NCBI GenBank assembly: GCA_947259045.1
Contig: CAMYKZ010000005.1
Location: 1-64,000, forward strand
From: an uncultured Afifella sp.
Lineage (GTDB): Bacteria > Pseudomonadota > Alphaproteobacteria > Rhizobiales > Afifellaceae
Direction: 5' to 3'
DNA: 64,000 bases
In this document: piece by piece, positions 52,121-60,191 of the stretch
How positions within the stretch are numbered: position 1 is the stretch's first letter
Layout of the letters: each line of letters begins with the position of its first letter
Notes under the pieces: model-generated
What the model was told of the DNA's origin: nothing
The model's input: the letters and a program-made list of their open reading frames with translations, nothing else
The model's database searches: none
Position numbers and translations under genes: made by a program

Positions 52121-53500
52121 ATGCGGGAAGACACCAGAACCACAGAACCACCGGCAACCGGGGATGAGCCCGCCACTGCCGCCGTCCGCCCGTTTGTCGT
52201 GAGCAACCGGACCGTACTGGCCATCGCCGGACCGATGACGGCGGCCTATTTTTCGGTACCGCTTGTCGGACTGGTCGATACGGCGGTGATCGGCCAGCTC
52301 GGTATTGCCGCACTGATCGGCGGCATCGCGATCGGTGCGGTGATAATCGATATTCTGCTCGGCAGCCTGAATTTCCTGCGCGCCGGCACAACCGGCCTGA
52401 CCGCCCAGGCCTACGGCGCTGGCGACGCCAAGGAGCAGCAGGCGGTGCTGGCGCGGGCCTTGATCCTGTCTTCCGTTCTCGGTCTGGCGATTGTCGTCCT
52501 GCAATCGCCGATCGTCGAATTCTGCATCTGGCTGATGCATGTCGAACCGGCCATCGCAGATGCAACGCGCACCTATCTGCAGGTGCGCTTCTGGGCCTCG
52601 CCGTTCATCCTCGCCAATTTCGTTTTGCTCGGCTGGCTGCTCGGGCTCGGAAAATCAAAGACCGTTCTGTTGCTGGCGACAATCTACGGACTGGCCAATA
52701 TCGCCTTTTCAATCTGGTTCGTGCTCGGTCTTGGCTGGGGCGTTGCCGGGGTTGCCGGTGCTTCGGTGCTGGCGGAACTGATCGCGGTCGCCGCAACGGT
52801 ACCCTTTATCGTCCGCGAACTGCCGCGCCATGTCAGGCCATCGTTGCGGCGGATCGCGGAGCGCGACGGATATCTGCGCCTTCTGGCCGTCAACCGCGAT
52901 ATCATGATCCGGTCCTTTTCGCTGATCTTCGCCCTTGCCTTCTTTACCCGCCAGGGCGCCCAGTTCGGCGAAATCGTTCTGGCGGCCAACGCCATCCTGA
53001 TGCATTTGTTCCTGATCGGCGGTCACGTCCTTGACGGATTCGCAATGGCTGCCGAACAACTGGCTGGCCGGGCCGTCGGCGCCCGGTATCGTCCGGCCTT
53101 TGAACGCGCGGTCCGGCTGACGCTGGTCTGGGGATTTTCCATCGCATTTGCACTGGCGACCATCTATGCGCTGTTCGGCATGGTCCTGATCGATATGATG
53201 ACAACGGCTGAGGACGTCCGTCAGACGGCCTACCGATATCTCTGGTGGGCGGTGCTGACACCGGTCGCGGGCGTGCTCGCCTTTCAGATGGACGGCATCT
53301 ACATCGGCGCAACCTGGTCGCGCGACATGCGCAACATGATGCTGATTTCGCTGGTGCTCTACCTGATCGTTTGGGCGATCGCGACACCTTTATGGGGTAA
53401 TCACGGCCTGTGGCTGGCGCTGCTGGTCTTTCTCGGTGCGCGCGGATTTACCCTGCAGCAGCGCATGGCCGGCAATCTGCGGCGCACCTTCCCTGCCTGA
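52121..53500 (+). CDS. MATE family efflux transporter (DinF-like)
   Basis: A multidrug and toxic compound extrusion protein of about 459 residues with twelve predicted helices. A polar N-terminal tail leads to PMTAAYFSVPLVGLVDTAVIGQLG (first helix pair of MATE proteins), and the second half repeats the pattern with AANAILMHLFLIGGHVLDGFAMAAEQLAGRAVGARY. It uses a proton or sodium gradient to export drugs or metabolites; the DinF branch is suggested by the sequence character only. A GTG at 52109 is an alternative start. It converges with pyrD, whose stop lies 6 bases away. Confidence 0.87.
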   Translation: MREDTRTTEPPATGDEPATAAVRPFVVSNRTVLAIAGPMTAAYFSVPLVGLVDTAVIGQLGIAALIGGIAIGAVIIDILLGSLNFLRAGTTGLTAQAYGAGDAKEQQAVLARALILSSVLGLAIVVLQSPIVEFCIWLMHVEPAIADATRTYLQVRFWASPFILANFVLLGWLLGLGKSKTVLLLATIYGLANIAFSIWFVLGLGWGVAGVAGASVLAELIAVAATVPFIVRELPRHVRPSLRRIAERDGYLRLLAVNRDIMIRSFSLIFALAFFTRQGAQFGEIVLAANAILMHLFLIGGHVLDGFAMAAEQLAGRAVGARYRPAFERAVRLTLVWGFSIAFALATIYALFGMVLIDMMTTAEDVRQTAYRYLWWAVLTPVAGVLAFQMDGIYIGATWSRDMRNMMLISLVLYLIVWAIATPLWGNHGLWLALLVFLGARGFTLQQRMAGNLRRTFPA

Positions 53501-53506
53501 TTGAAG

Positions 53507-54595
53507 TCAGTCTGTCGGCCACAGGGCGACCCAGCGGTCGGTTTCGATGTCGCGCGCCTGGCTGATATTGTCAAAATTGCGCTGGTCCAGCTTGCGGATA
53601 AAACCCGCCTTGATGCGGCTGATCAGCGACGGACCCTGGTAAATCAGCCCGGTATAGATTTGCACCAGATCGGCACCGGCGGCGATCTTGCTCCATGCGG
53701 TGTCGGCGCTGTCGATACCACCAACGCCGATCAGCGGAAAATCCGGCCCGACCAGTTGCCGCGCCCGGGCCAGCATCGCCGTCGAGCGTTCAAAAAGCGG
53801 CCGCCCGGAGAGCCCGCCGACCTGCTTCAGGTTCCGCCGGCTCTTGAGGCCATGGCGGCTGAGCGTCGTATTGGCAATAATCAGCCCGTCGCCGCCAAAG
53901 CGGATCACGGCGGCAGCAATGGCCTGCAATCCGCTGTCGCTGAGGTCCGGCGCGATCTTGACAAAAACCGGTTTCGGCAATTGTCCCGATTCAGCAACCT
54001 TGTCGCGCGCTTCCAGCGTCTGTTTCAGAAGATCGTGCAGCAGATCGCCTTCCTGCAGGTTTCGCAAGCCGGGCGTGTTCGGCGATGAGATGTTGATTGT
54101 CAGATAATTGGCCAGAGGTGCGAACCGGTGAACGCCGGCAACATAATCGGCGACCCGGTTTTCGCTGTCCTTGTTGGCGCCGATATTGATACCGATCAGT
54201 CCGCGCCGGCCGCGCCGGCGGTCCAGATGGGAAGCCATTGCAGCATGACCGGAATTGTTGAAACCAAGGCGATTGATCACCGCATGGTCGGCCGGCAGCC
54301 GGAAGATCCTCGGCCTGGGGTTTCCCGGCTGAGCGAACGGTGTGACTGTGCCAACTTCGACAAACCCGAAACCCAGCCGCAGCATGGCATCCGGCACGGC
54401 GCCGTTCTTGTCGAAACCCGCCGCCAGGCCGACCGGATTGGGAAAAGACAGGCCCTTGAGCTCGATTTTCAGCCGCGGATCATCATCCGGCACCGCCGAA
54501 CGGTTGCGCAGCTTCAGCACGGCCAGAGTGAAATTGTGGGCCGGCTCCGGTTTCAGCAGCCGAAGCGCGTGCGATGCCACGTCCATCAGGCTCAT
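53507..54595 (-). CDS. pyrD: Dihydroorotate dehydrogenase (quinone), class 2
   Basis: A 362-residue class 2 DHODH. The N-terminal membrane-associated extension (about 1-45) is followed by the FMN barrel with NPVGLAAGFDKNGAVPDAMLRLGFGFVEVGTVTP, RLGFNNSGHAAMASHL, YLTINISSPNTPGLR with the catalytic Ser, and LIGVGGIDSADTAWSKIAAGADLVQIYTGLIYQGP at the phosphate site. It oxidises dihydroorotate to orotate with reduction of quinone in pyrimidine synthesis. Its ATG overlaps the stop of the DUF952 gene (ATGA), so the two form an operon. Confidence 0.95.
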   Translation of the reverse strand: MSLMDVASHALRLLKPEPAHNFTLAVLKLRNRSAVPDDDPRLKIELKGLSFPNPVGLAAGFDKNGAVPDAMLRLGFGFVEVGTVTPFAQPGNPRPRIFRLPADHAVINRLGFNNSGHAAMASHLDRRRGRRGLIGINIGANKDSENRVADYVAGVHRFAPLANYLTINISSPNTPGLRNLQEGDLLHDLLKQTLEARDKVAESGQLPKPVFVKIAPDLSDSGLQAIAAAVIRFGGDGLIIANTTLSRHGLKSRRNLKQVGGLSGRPLFERSTAMLARARQLVGPDFPLIGVGGIDSADTAWSKIAAGADLVQIYTGLIYQGPSLISRIKAGFIRKLDQRNFDNISQARDIETDRWVALWPTD

Positions 54596-54951
54596 GCCGG
54601 CAGATCCGGGAAAACATGATCGCCGTCTGCACCGAGCGGCAGGGGCCAGACCCGGAACGCCGCAGCAACGGGCAGCGGTCCGTAGAGATGCGGAAACAGG
54701 TCGCCACCGCGGGAGGGTTCCCAGCGCAGGGCGCTGCCGAGCGCGTTGCCGTCAACGGCAATCAGAAGCAGGCCCGCCTGCCCGGCAAAGTGTCTGGTTG
54801 CCGTTTCGCTGATCTGGGCCTCAGTGGAAAAATGAACATAACCATCCTGCAGGTCCACCGGAGCGCCATCGAACCGGCCCCTGGCGACAGCCTCGTCCCA
54901 CAGTTCCTGCGGGCAGATCTTGTAAATCGGGTTTGATGGGCTCGATGTCAT
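54592..54951 (-). CDS. DUF952 domain-containing protein
   Basis: A 119-residue protein of the DUF952 family: IYKICPQELWDEAVARGRF, then DLQDGYVHFSTEAQISETATRHFAGQ, LLLIAVDGNALG and DLFPHLYGPLPVAAAF. The fold is related to ADP-ribosyltransferase-like proteins, but no function is established. It commonly lies next to pyrD in alphaproteobacteria, as here, with a 4-base overlap. The ATG at 54951 is chosen over 54975 because the family motif begins shortly after. Confidence 0.85.
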   Translation of the reverse strand: MTSSPSNPIYKICPQELWDEAVARGRFDGAPVDLQDGYVHFSTEAQISETATRHFAGQAGLLLIAVDGNALGSALRWEPSRGGDLFPHLYGPLPVAAAFRVWPLPLGADGDHVFPDLPA

Positions 54952-55075
54952 TGCCGGTCTTCGCTGCCTTTGCATTCTGCCTACCGATTAACCGATCATT
55001 TGCCCTTTTGTCGCCCCCGTTCTCACATTATCCTCAAAGGTCACGACCCTGAAACGAGATCGATAGGAGACGGAG

Positions 55076-55534
55076 ATGAAACCGACCCTGGCTTTTGTCC
55101 TTGCCGCAACAATGCTTGCGTCGCCGGCTGCTGCCCAGAAAACCGGAGAGACGATCGGAGAGACAATCAGGCAGGATGACCGCTACGCCCTGATTGTCGT
55201 CGATGACGGCTATATCAGGCTTGACACGCAAAGCGGCGAGGTCGCCCGCTGCACCGGAAAACCGGATACGCTGACCTGCCGGCTCGCCGCCGACGAGCGG
55301 CTGGCTTATGTCAGCGAAATCGAGCGGCTGGAAAACCGGGTTGACGAACTGGAGGCCCGGATGGGCGCACTGGAGGCCGGCAATGCAGTGCCTCCGTCTG
55401 CAGATTCCCGCCGTTACGGCCTGCCGAGCGATGAAGAACTCGACGAAGTGATGACGATGACGGACAAGGTTTTCCGGCGCTTCTTTGGCCTGGTGCGGGA
55501 GTTGAAGCGCGATATCGAGCAGGATCAGCTGTAA
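55076..55534 (+). CDS. Small secreted coiled-coil protein, unknown function
   Basis: A 152-residue protein with a signal peptide (residues 1-20, LAFVLAATMLASPAAAQ) and strong GGAGACGGAG upstream of the ATG. The mature part has a beta-like region YALIVVDDGYIRLDTQSGEVARC with two cysteines, then a coiled coil (YVSEIERLENRVDELEARMGALEAG, about 80-105) and an acidic C-terminal helix. I do not recognise a family. It lies 94 bases upstream of the exosortase locus in the same direction. It has no sorting signal, so it is not an exosortase substrate, but it could be co-expressed. Confidence 0.7.
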   Translation: MKPTLAFVLAATMLASPAAAQKTGETIGETIRQDDRYALIVVDDGYIRLDTQSGEVARCTGKPDTLTCRLAADERLAYVSEIERLENRVDELEARMGALEAGNAVPPSADSRRYGLPSDEELDEVMTMTDKVFRRFFGLVRELKRDIEQDQL

Positions 55535-55628
55535 AATACGCTGCCTGCACGATATCTGCACGAAAGCTCGGCAATAAGTCCTTTATTCGGACGCAGGAGC
55601 TGCAAAACGGGCCGCTAGACATCGCGGC

Positions 55629-57218
55629 ATGGACATTGCAGCCAATCCATCAAGCCCGATCGCAACCCGCACGATATTTGCGGCAGCGGCTGCATTATTG
55701 GCTTTCGAACCGGTTGTCTGGCTGACCGGCACCTGGCAGGATCCGTCCTACGGTTCACAAGGGTATCTGGTTTTCGGCATCAGCGTCGGACTGTTTGCCT
55801 GGAGTATCAGCAGTCCGCGCATCGCCGGATCGAACACCCGCTCCCGCCATGCCGTCGCGATCCTGCTGGCGACGGCACTCATTCGTCTGGCGAGCCAGGT
55901 TTTCGCCATCAACACGATCGGCGGCCTGGCGCTTGTTGCCGATGTCTACGCGATCGGCCTGCTCGCCGGCCTGGGCGAACGCCAACGGGCGCTTTCGCCG
56001 GCATGGCTTGCTGTCTGTTTTGCCTTTTCCCTGCCGCTGGAGCGCATTGTCCAGCGCAGCATCGGTTATCTGCTGCAATCGCTGTCTGCCGACGGCGCCT
56101 GTGCGCTGCTGCACGGCCTGTTCGGCGATGTCGTCTGTCAGGGTGTCCGCATCGTTCTGCGCGGCCGTGACGTGCTGGTCGATCTGCCCTGTTCCGGCGC
56201 CCAGGCCCTTTTGCTTCTGCTGTTGTTTTATTCCGTCACGGCGGCCCTTGCCCGTCCGAAGGCCGGGCAAGCCCTGTTCGGCCTCTGCCTGACGCTTGCC
56301 ACAGCCTTTATCGCCAATGTCACTCGCATCACGCTCCTTGCGGCCGGCATTGCCTTTTACCCGACCGAACTCTCCATCGATGTCATGGCGCAGCCCTGGC
56401 ACGATCTGATCGGTCTGACGATCCTGGGGTCGGCCGCGATGACTGTCATCGTTTGGGCTCGCTCCCTGGACAGGGCGGAGATCATGTCATTTCAACACGA
56501 ACGCCCCCGACCAGGGCATGGTCTCCGCCTGCCCCTTTTTCCAGCCACTCTCGGCCGCTTCCGGCTCTCCCCGGCCAGACGGTCCGTCTCCCCGCTGACC
56601 GGCGCACTGGCCTTCATGGCCTTGTCGCTGGTTATCGTCGCGCTGCCGCGCCTGCCGCTGGATGTGGCAGAGCGCGATATTTCGGTAGCCCTCCCGGACC
56701 GGATCGACGGCCGCTTGGCAACCCCAACGGCTTTGAACGCAAACGAGCAGGCCTATTTCACCCAATATGGTGGCGCGGCGGCAAAGGCGGACTATGGCAG
56801 CGCCTCCCTGCTGGTGGTCAGGACATCCTCGCCGCTGCGCCATCTCCACGCGCCTGATGAGTGCCTGCGCGGTCTTGGTTTCGATGTTGAATATCTCGGC
56901 CCGCAATACGCGCTGACGCCGAGCGCGGTCTATCGCGCCACGTCGCCGGACGGTCAGGCCTACCGGATCCATGTCAGTTTTGTCTCCGACCGGGGGCAGG
57001 CCACGACCAATATTGCCCACGCGGTCTGGCTGTGGCTGCAGCAGCCGGGAACGGTGTGGACTGCAACCCAGCGCATCACGCCCTGGGATATGGATGTCGC
57101 CGAGCGGGACCGCTTCGAACGCGGAGTTGTTGCCGCACTCGATCTGCCGGCCAGCGGCCGCAATGACGCAAAGATTGTTGAAATTGCAAAACTTTATACT
57201 GAAGGAGATCAGCCGTGA
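55629..57218 (+). CDS. Exosortase fused to a C-terminal EpsI-like domain
   Basis: A 529-residue membrane protein. Residues 15-285 form a polytopic exosortase/archaeosortase core with the expected Cys-Arg-His set: C188 in VDLPCSGAQ, R233 in FIANVTRITLL and H258 in QPWHDLIG. The Arg that commonly follows the catalytic CSG (CSGLRS) is Gln here. A helix near 325-342 leads to a periplasmic EpsI (DUF3485)-like domain (about 340-520) with HAPDECLRGLGFDVEYLG and RIHVSFVSDRGQ. EpsI is encoded separately in some exosortase systems and fused in others. The family cleaves C-terminal PEP-type tails and passes the protein on to the surface. It overlaps the VIT/VWA gene by 4 bases, pointing to that protein as its substrate. 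Confidence 0.85.
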   Translation: MDIAANPSSPIATRTIFAAAAALLAFEPVVWLTGTWQDPSYGSQGYLVFGISVGLFAWSISSPRIAGSNTRSRHAVAILLATALIRLASQVFAINTIGGLALVADVYAIGLLAGLGERQRALSPAWLAVCFAFSLPLERIVQRSIGYLLQSLSADGACALLHGLFGDVVCQGVRIVLRGRDVLVDLPCSGAQALLLLLLFYSVTAALARPKAGQALFGLCLTLATAFIANVTRITLLAAGIAFYPTELSIDVMAQPWHDLIGLTILGSAAMTVIVWARSLDRAEIMSFQHERPRPGHGLRLPLFPATLGRFRLSPARRSVSPLTGALAFMALSLVIVALPRLPLDVAERDISVALPDRIDGRLATPTALNANEQAYFTQYGGAAAKADYGSASLLVVRTSSPLRHLHAPDECLRGLGFDVEYLGPQYALTPSAVYRATSPDGQAYRIHVSFVSDRGQATTNIAHAVWLWLQQPGTVWTATQRITPWDMDVAERDRFERGVVAALDLPASGRNDAKIVEIAKLYTEGDQP

Positions 57219-59395
57219 TCAGAGCTGCCAGCGTCTATTTTCTCGCCCTTGTCATCGCCACGCTCTGGCTGCTGGCGGCCACGCTCGCCGCAGCCGCGCC
57301 GACGCCCGCCGATAATGTGCTGGGCGGTGAGGTCCGGGCGGAAATCGATGGCAGGACAGTGCTGTTTCCGCTTCTCAGAAGCGAAATCAAGGCCGATATC
57401 CAGGGCGATCTGGCAACCGTCACGATCATCCAGACATTCACCAATCCGACCGACCGGCCGCTGAACGCGCGCTATCTGTTTCCGCTCAACAAGGACGCGG
57501 CGGTGTTTGCCATGCAGATGCAGGTTGGCGATGAACAGATCGTCGCGGTGATCAAGCGCAAGGAAGAGGCAAAGGCCGACTTCAAGCAGGCCCGGCAACA
57601 GGGCAAGTCGGCGGCCCTTCTGAGCCAGCATCGCCCGAACATGTTCACCCAGGAGATCGCCAATCTGATGCCCGGCCAGCCGGTGCGGGTGACCCTGCAA
57701 TATGTCCAGACCGTGCCGCGCATCGACGGTGCCTACGAACTTGTCGTGCCGCTGATCGTCGGCCCGCGCTACAATCCGCAACAGCCGTCCGGCCTGGTTG
57801 AACGCAGTGCCGATCCGGTGAGCGACGGGGATTTTCCTGTGCTGCCGGCGCCGTCTGCATCGCAGCAGACCGGCTGGCAGATTGCCCCGCCGCCGGCCTA
57901 TCCCGAAGTTGCCGGCCTGACGATCCCGAAACTGATCGACAGCGACCGGGTTTCGGTCACGGCAAACCTGAATTCGGGTGTGCCGATCACCAATGTGACC
58001 AGCGAAACCCATGACCTCGCGGTCACCGGCAATGACCGGGCGAAGACGGCCAGTCTGGCAGCCCGGCAGAGCATCGACAATCGCGATTTCGTGCTCCGTT
58101 ACCGGCTTGCCGGCGACGCCGTCCAGGCGGGCCTGCTAACCCACAAGGATGACAATGGCGGCACCTTCAGCCTGATGATCGAGCCGCCGGCGACGCCCGC
58201 CGACGCCGATATCACGCCGCGGGAACTGGTCTTCGTGCTCGATACGTCCGGATCGATGAACGGACTGCCGATCGAGGCCAGCAAGACCTTCATGCGCCAT
58301 GCGTTAAAGACCCTGCGGCCGAGCGATTATTTCCGTATTCTCAGGTTTGCCAACAATGCCAGCGAGTTTACTGCGGGCCCGGTGGCGGCGACGCCTGAAA
58401 ATCTCGTCGCCGGTCTTGAGTTCGTCAACAGCCTGCACGCCGGCGGCGGTACCGAAATACCGAATGCCATCCGCACCGCCTTTGCCGTCCGCCAGCAGCC
58501 GGGCACTTTGCGCATCGTCGTCTTTCTGTCCGACGGGTATATCGGCAATGAGGCAGAGGTTCTCGGCCAGATCAGCTCCGTCATCGGCAGGGCGCGGATC
58601 TTTGCGTTCGGCGTCGGAACATCCGTCAATCGTTATCTGCTCGCGGAGGTGGCCCGGCACGGCAGGGGTTTTGCCCGTTTTATCGATCCGACCGAGACCG
58701 CCAGTGACGCCGCCATTCAGCTGGCTCTGCGCCTTGACGCGCCGGTCCTGACCGATATCGCCGTAGATTGGGGCGACCTTGATGCAACCGACGTGACGCC
58801 ACAGATCATTCCGGATCTGTTCAAGGGCGATTCGATCCGCATCCAGGGGCGTTACACGATGGCCGGCGAGCACACAATGACGGTTCGCGGGCTGGTCAAT
58901 GGCCGGCCGGCGGAACTTCCGCTGAAGCTGGTCTTTCCGGCCAGACAAAGCGATGCATCAAACCGTGCGATACCGCTGGTCTGGGCGCGTGCGCAGATCG
59001 CCGACGCCATGCGGGTCTATATGGCGCCTGGCGGGGCCACAGCGCGCGGCCGTACGAGAGCACAAATCCAGCAGGACGTGACAGACCTCGGCCTGTCCCA
59101 CTCGCTTGTCACCCAATGGACGTCGTTCATCGCGGTCTCGCAGAAGATCGTTAATCCGCAGCCGGGCCTGGCCGCAGATGCCGATGTACCGTTGCCGATG
59201 GTCAAGGGCGTCAGGCCGGAAGCGTATCCGAAGCAGGCCAAAGCGCCGGTATCAGGCAATCAGTTCGCCGGCAATTTTGCCGGTACGGCAGCGCCGGAGC
59301 CGGAGGCGATGCTGGCCCTTCTGGTCATGCTGCTGGCCGGCCTTTTCGGCCTGCGCCACCGTCTGGGGATCCGCGGACTTTTTGTGGCGCGCTGA
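57215..59395 (+). CDS. VIT and VWA domain surface protein with C-terminal PEP-type sorting signal
   Basis: A 726-residue secreted protein. A signal peptide (about 1-28) precedes a VIT domain (about 30-150, VTIIQTFTNPTDRPLNARYLFPL). A linker with repeated Pro/Ala leads to a VWA domain (about 335-500) with the MIDAS motif D343-T-S-G-S at VLDTSGSM. After a further beta-rich region, the C-terminus holds a tripartite sorting signal: PEP at 694-696, a hydrophobic helix LALLVMLLAGLFG and basic RHR, then a short tail. In the related proteobacterial dedicated sortase systems a VIT/VWA protein is the sole substrate. Here the PEP-type signal and the adjacent exosortase fit instead. The overlap with the exosortase gene implies coupled translation. 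Confidence 0.9.
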   Translation: MIRAASVYFLALVIATLWLLAATLAAAAPTPADNVLGGEVRAEIDGRTVLFPLLRSEIKADIQGDLATVTIIQTFTNPTDRPLNARYLFPLNKDAAVFAMQMQVGDEQIVAVIKRKEEAKADFKQARQQGKSAALLSQHRPNMFTQEIANLMPGQPVRVTLQYVQTVPRIDGAYELVVPLIVGPRYNPQQPSGLVERSADPVSDGDFPVLPAPSASQQTGWQIAPPPAYPEVAGLTIPKLIDSDRVSVTANLNSGVPITNVTSETHDLAVTGNDRAKTASLAARQSIDNRDFVLRYRLAGDAVQAGLLTHKDDNGGTFSLMIEPPATPADADITPRELVFVLDTSGSMNGLPIEASKTFMRHALKTLRPSDYFRILRFANNASEFTAGPVAATPENLVAGLEFVNSLHAGGGTEIPNAIRTAFAVRQQPGTLRIVVFLSDGYIGNEAEVLGQISSVIGRARIFAFGVGTSVNRYLLAEVARHGRGFARFIDPTETASDAAIQLALRLDAPVLTDIAVDWGDLDATDVTPQIIPDLFKGDSIRIQGRYTMAGEHTMTVRGLVNGRPAELPLKLVFPARQSDASNRAIPLVWARAQIADAMRVYMAPGGATARGRTRAQIQQDVTDLGLSHSLVTQWTSFIAVSQKIVNPQPGLAADADVPLPMVKGVRPEAYPKQAKAPVSGNQFAGNFAGTAAPEPEAMLALLVMLLAGLFGLRHRLGIRGLFVAR

Positions 59396-59487
59396 ATCTT
59401 GGTGTTAATCTTCATTCTGCTATGGTTGCGGCCTGAATTGAGCCTCGCAGCAGACCGCTGCACAGGCCGGAGCAGGAGCCAGACATC

Positions 59488-60180
59488 ATGAGCCGGCGCA
59501 TCCTCGTTGTCGATGACGATCCCCATATCCGCGATGTGATCAGCTTCGCGCTGGAAAAGGCCGGCATGCAGACGATTGCAGCCCGCGACGGCGAGCAGGC
59601 GCTTGAGCTGCATACCCGGGGTGGCGCGGATCTCATTGTGCTGGATATCAATATGCCGGAGCGCGACGGGCTCGATGTCTGCCGCGAACTGCGCAAGTCA
59701 TCCGATGTGCCGGTGCTGTTTCTGTCATCGCGAGACGAAGAAGTCGACCGGATCGTCGGACTGGAAATCGGCGCGGACGATTATGTGACCAAGCCGTTCA
59801 GCCCGCGCGAACTGGTGGCGCGGGTTAATGCCATCCTGAAACGCACGCAGCCTCCGTCCCGGCCTGCCGAACTGCCGGCGGCGGTCGATCACGGACGCCT
59901 GTCGCTCGATGCCCTGCGCCATCAGGCCTCCTGGGCCGACGAGCCGGTTTCGCTGACGGCGACGGAATTTTCCATCCTGCGCACCTTTATCGGCCAGCCC
60001 CACCGTGTCTTCGACCGCGATACCATTGTCCGCAATGCCTGGGACGTGAATGTCCATGTCAGCGATCGCACGGTCGACAGCCATATTCGCCACATCCGTT
60101 CGAAATTTGCCGATGCCGGGTGCGACAATGTCATCGAAACGGTGCACGGCGTCGGATACAGGCTTGGGGCCACGGGGTAG
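59488..60180 (+). CDS. OmpR family response regulator of the exosortase locus
   Basis: A 230-residue two-component regulator. The receiver domain (1-115) has the acidic pocket VVDDD, the phosphoacceptor D53 in LIVLDINMPERDG, LFLSSRDEE and the conserved Lys in YVTKPFSPREL. The OmpR winged helix (about 135-228) has SLTATEFSILRTFIGQPHRVF and SDRTVDSHIRHIRSKF. It likely controls the exosortase/VIT-VWA operon or its own. It lies 92 bases after the VIT/VWA gene with a GGAGCAGGAG region upstream, and 11 bases before the kinase gene. The layout parallels the response regulator of proteobacterial dedicated sortase systems. Confidence 0.9.
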   Translation: MSRRILVVDDDPHIRDVISFALEKAGMQTIAARDGEQALELHTRGGADLIVLDINMPERDGLDVCRELRKSSDVPVLFLSSRDEEVDRIVGLEIGADDYVTKPFSPRELVARVNAILKRTQPPSRPAELPAAVDHGRLSLDALRHQASWADEPVSLTATEFSILRTFIGQPHRVFDRDTIVRNAWDVNVHVSDRTVDSHIRHIRSKFADAGCDNVIETVHGVGYRLGATG

Positions 60181-60191
60181 GGGTTGCTCTG

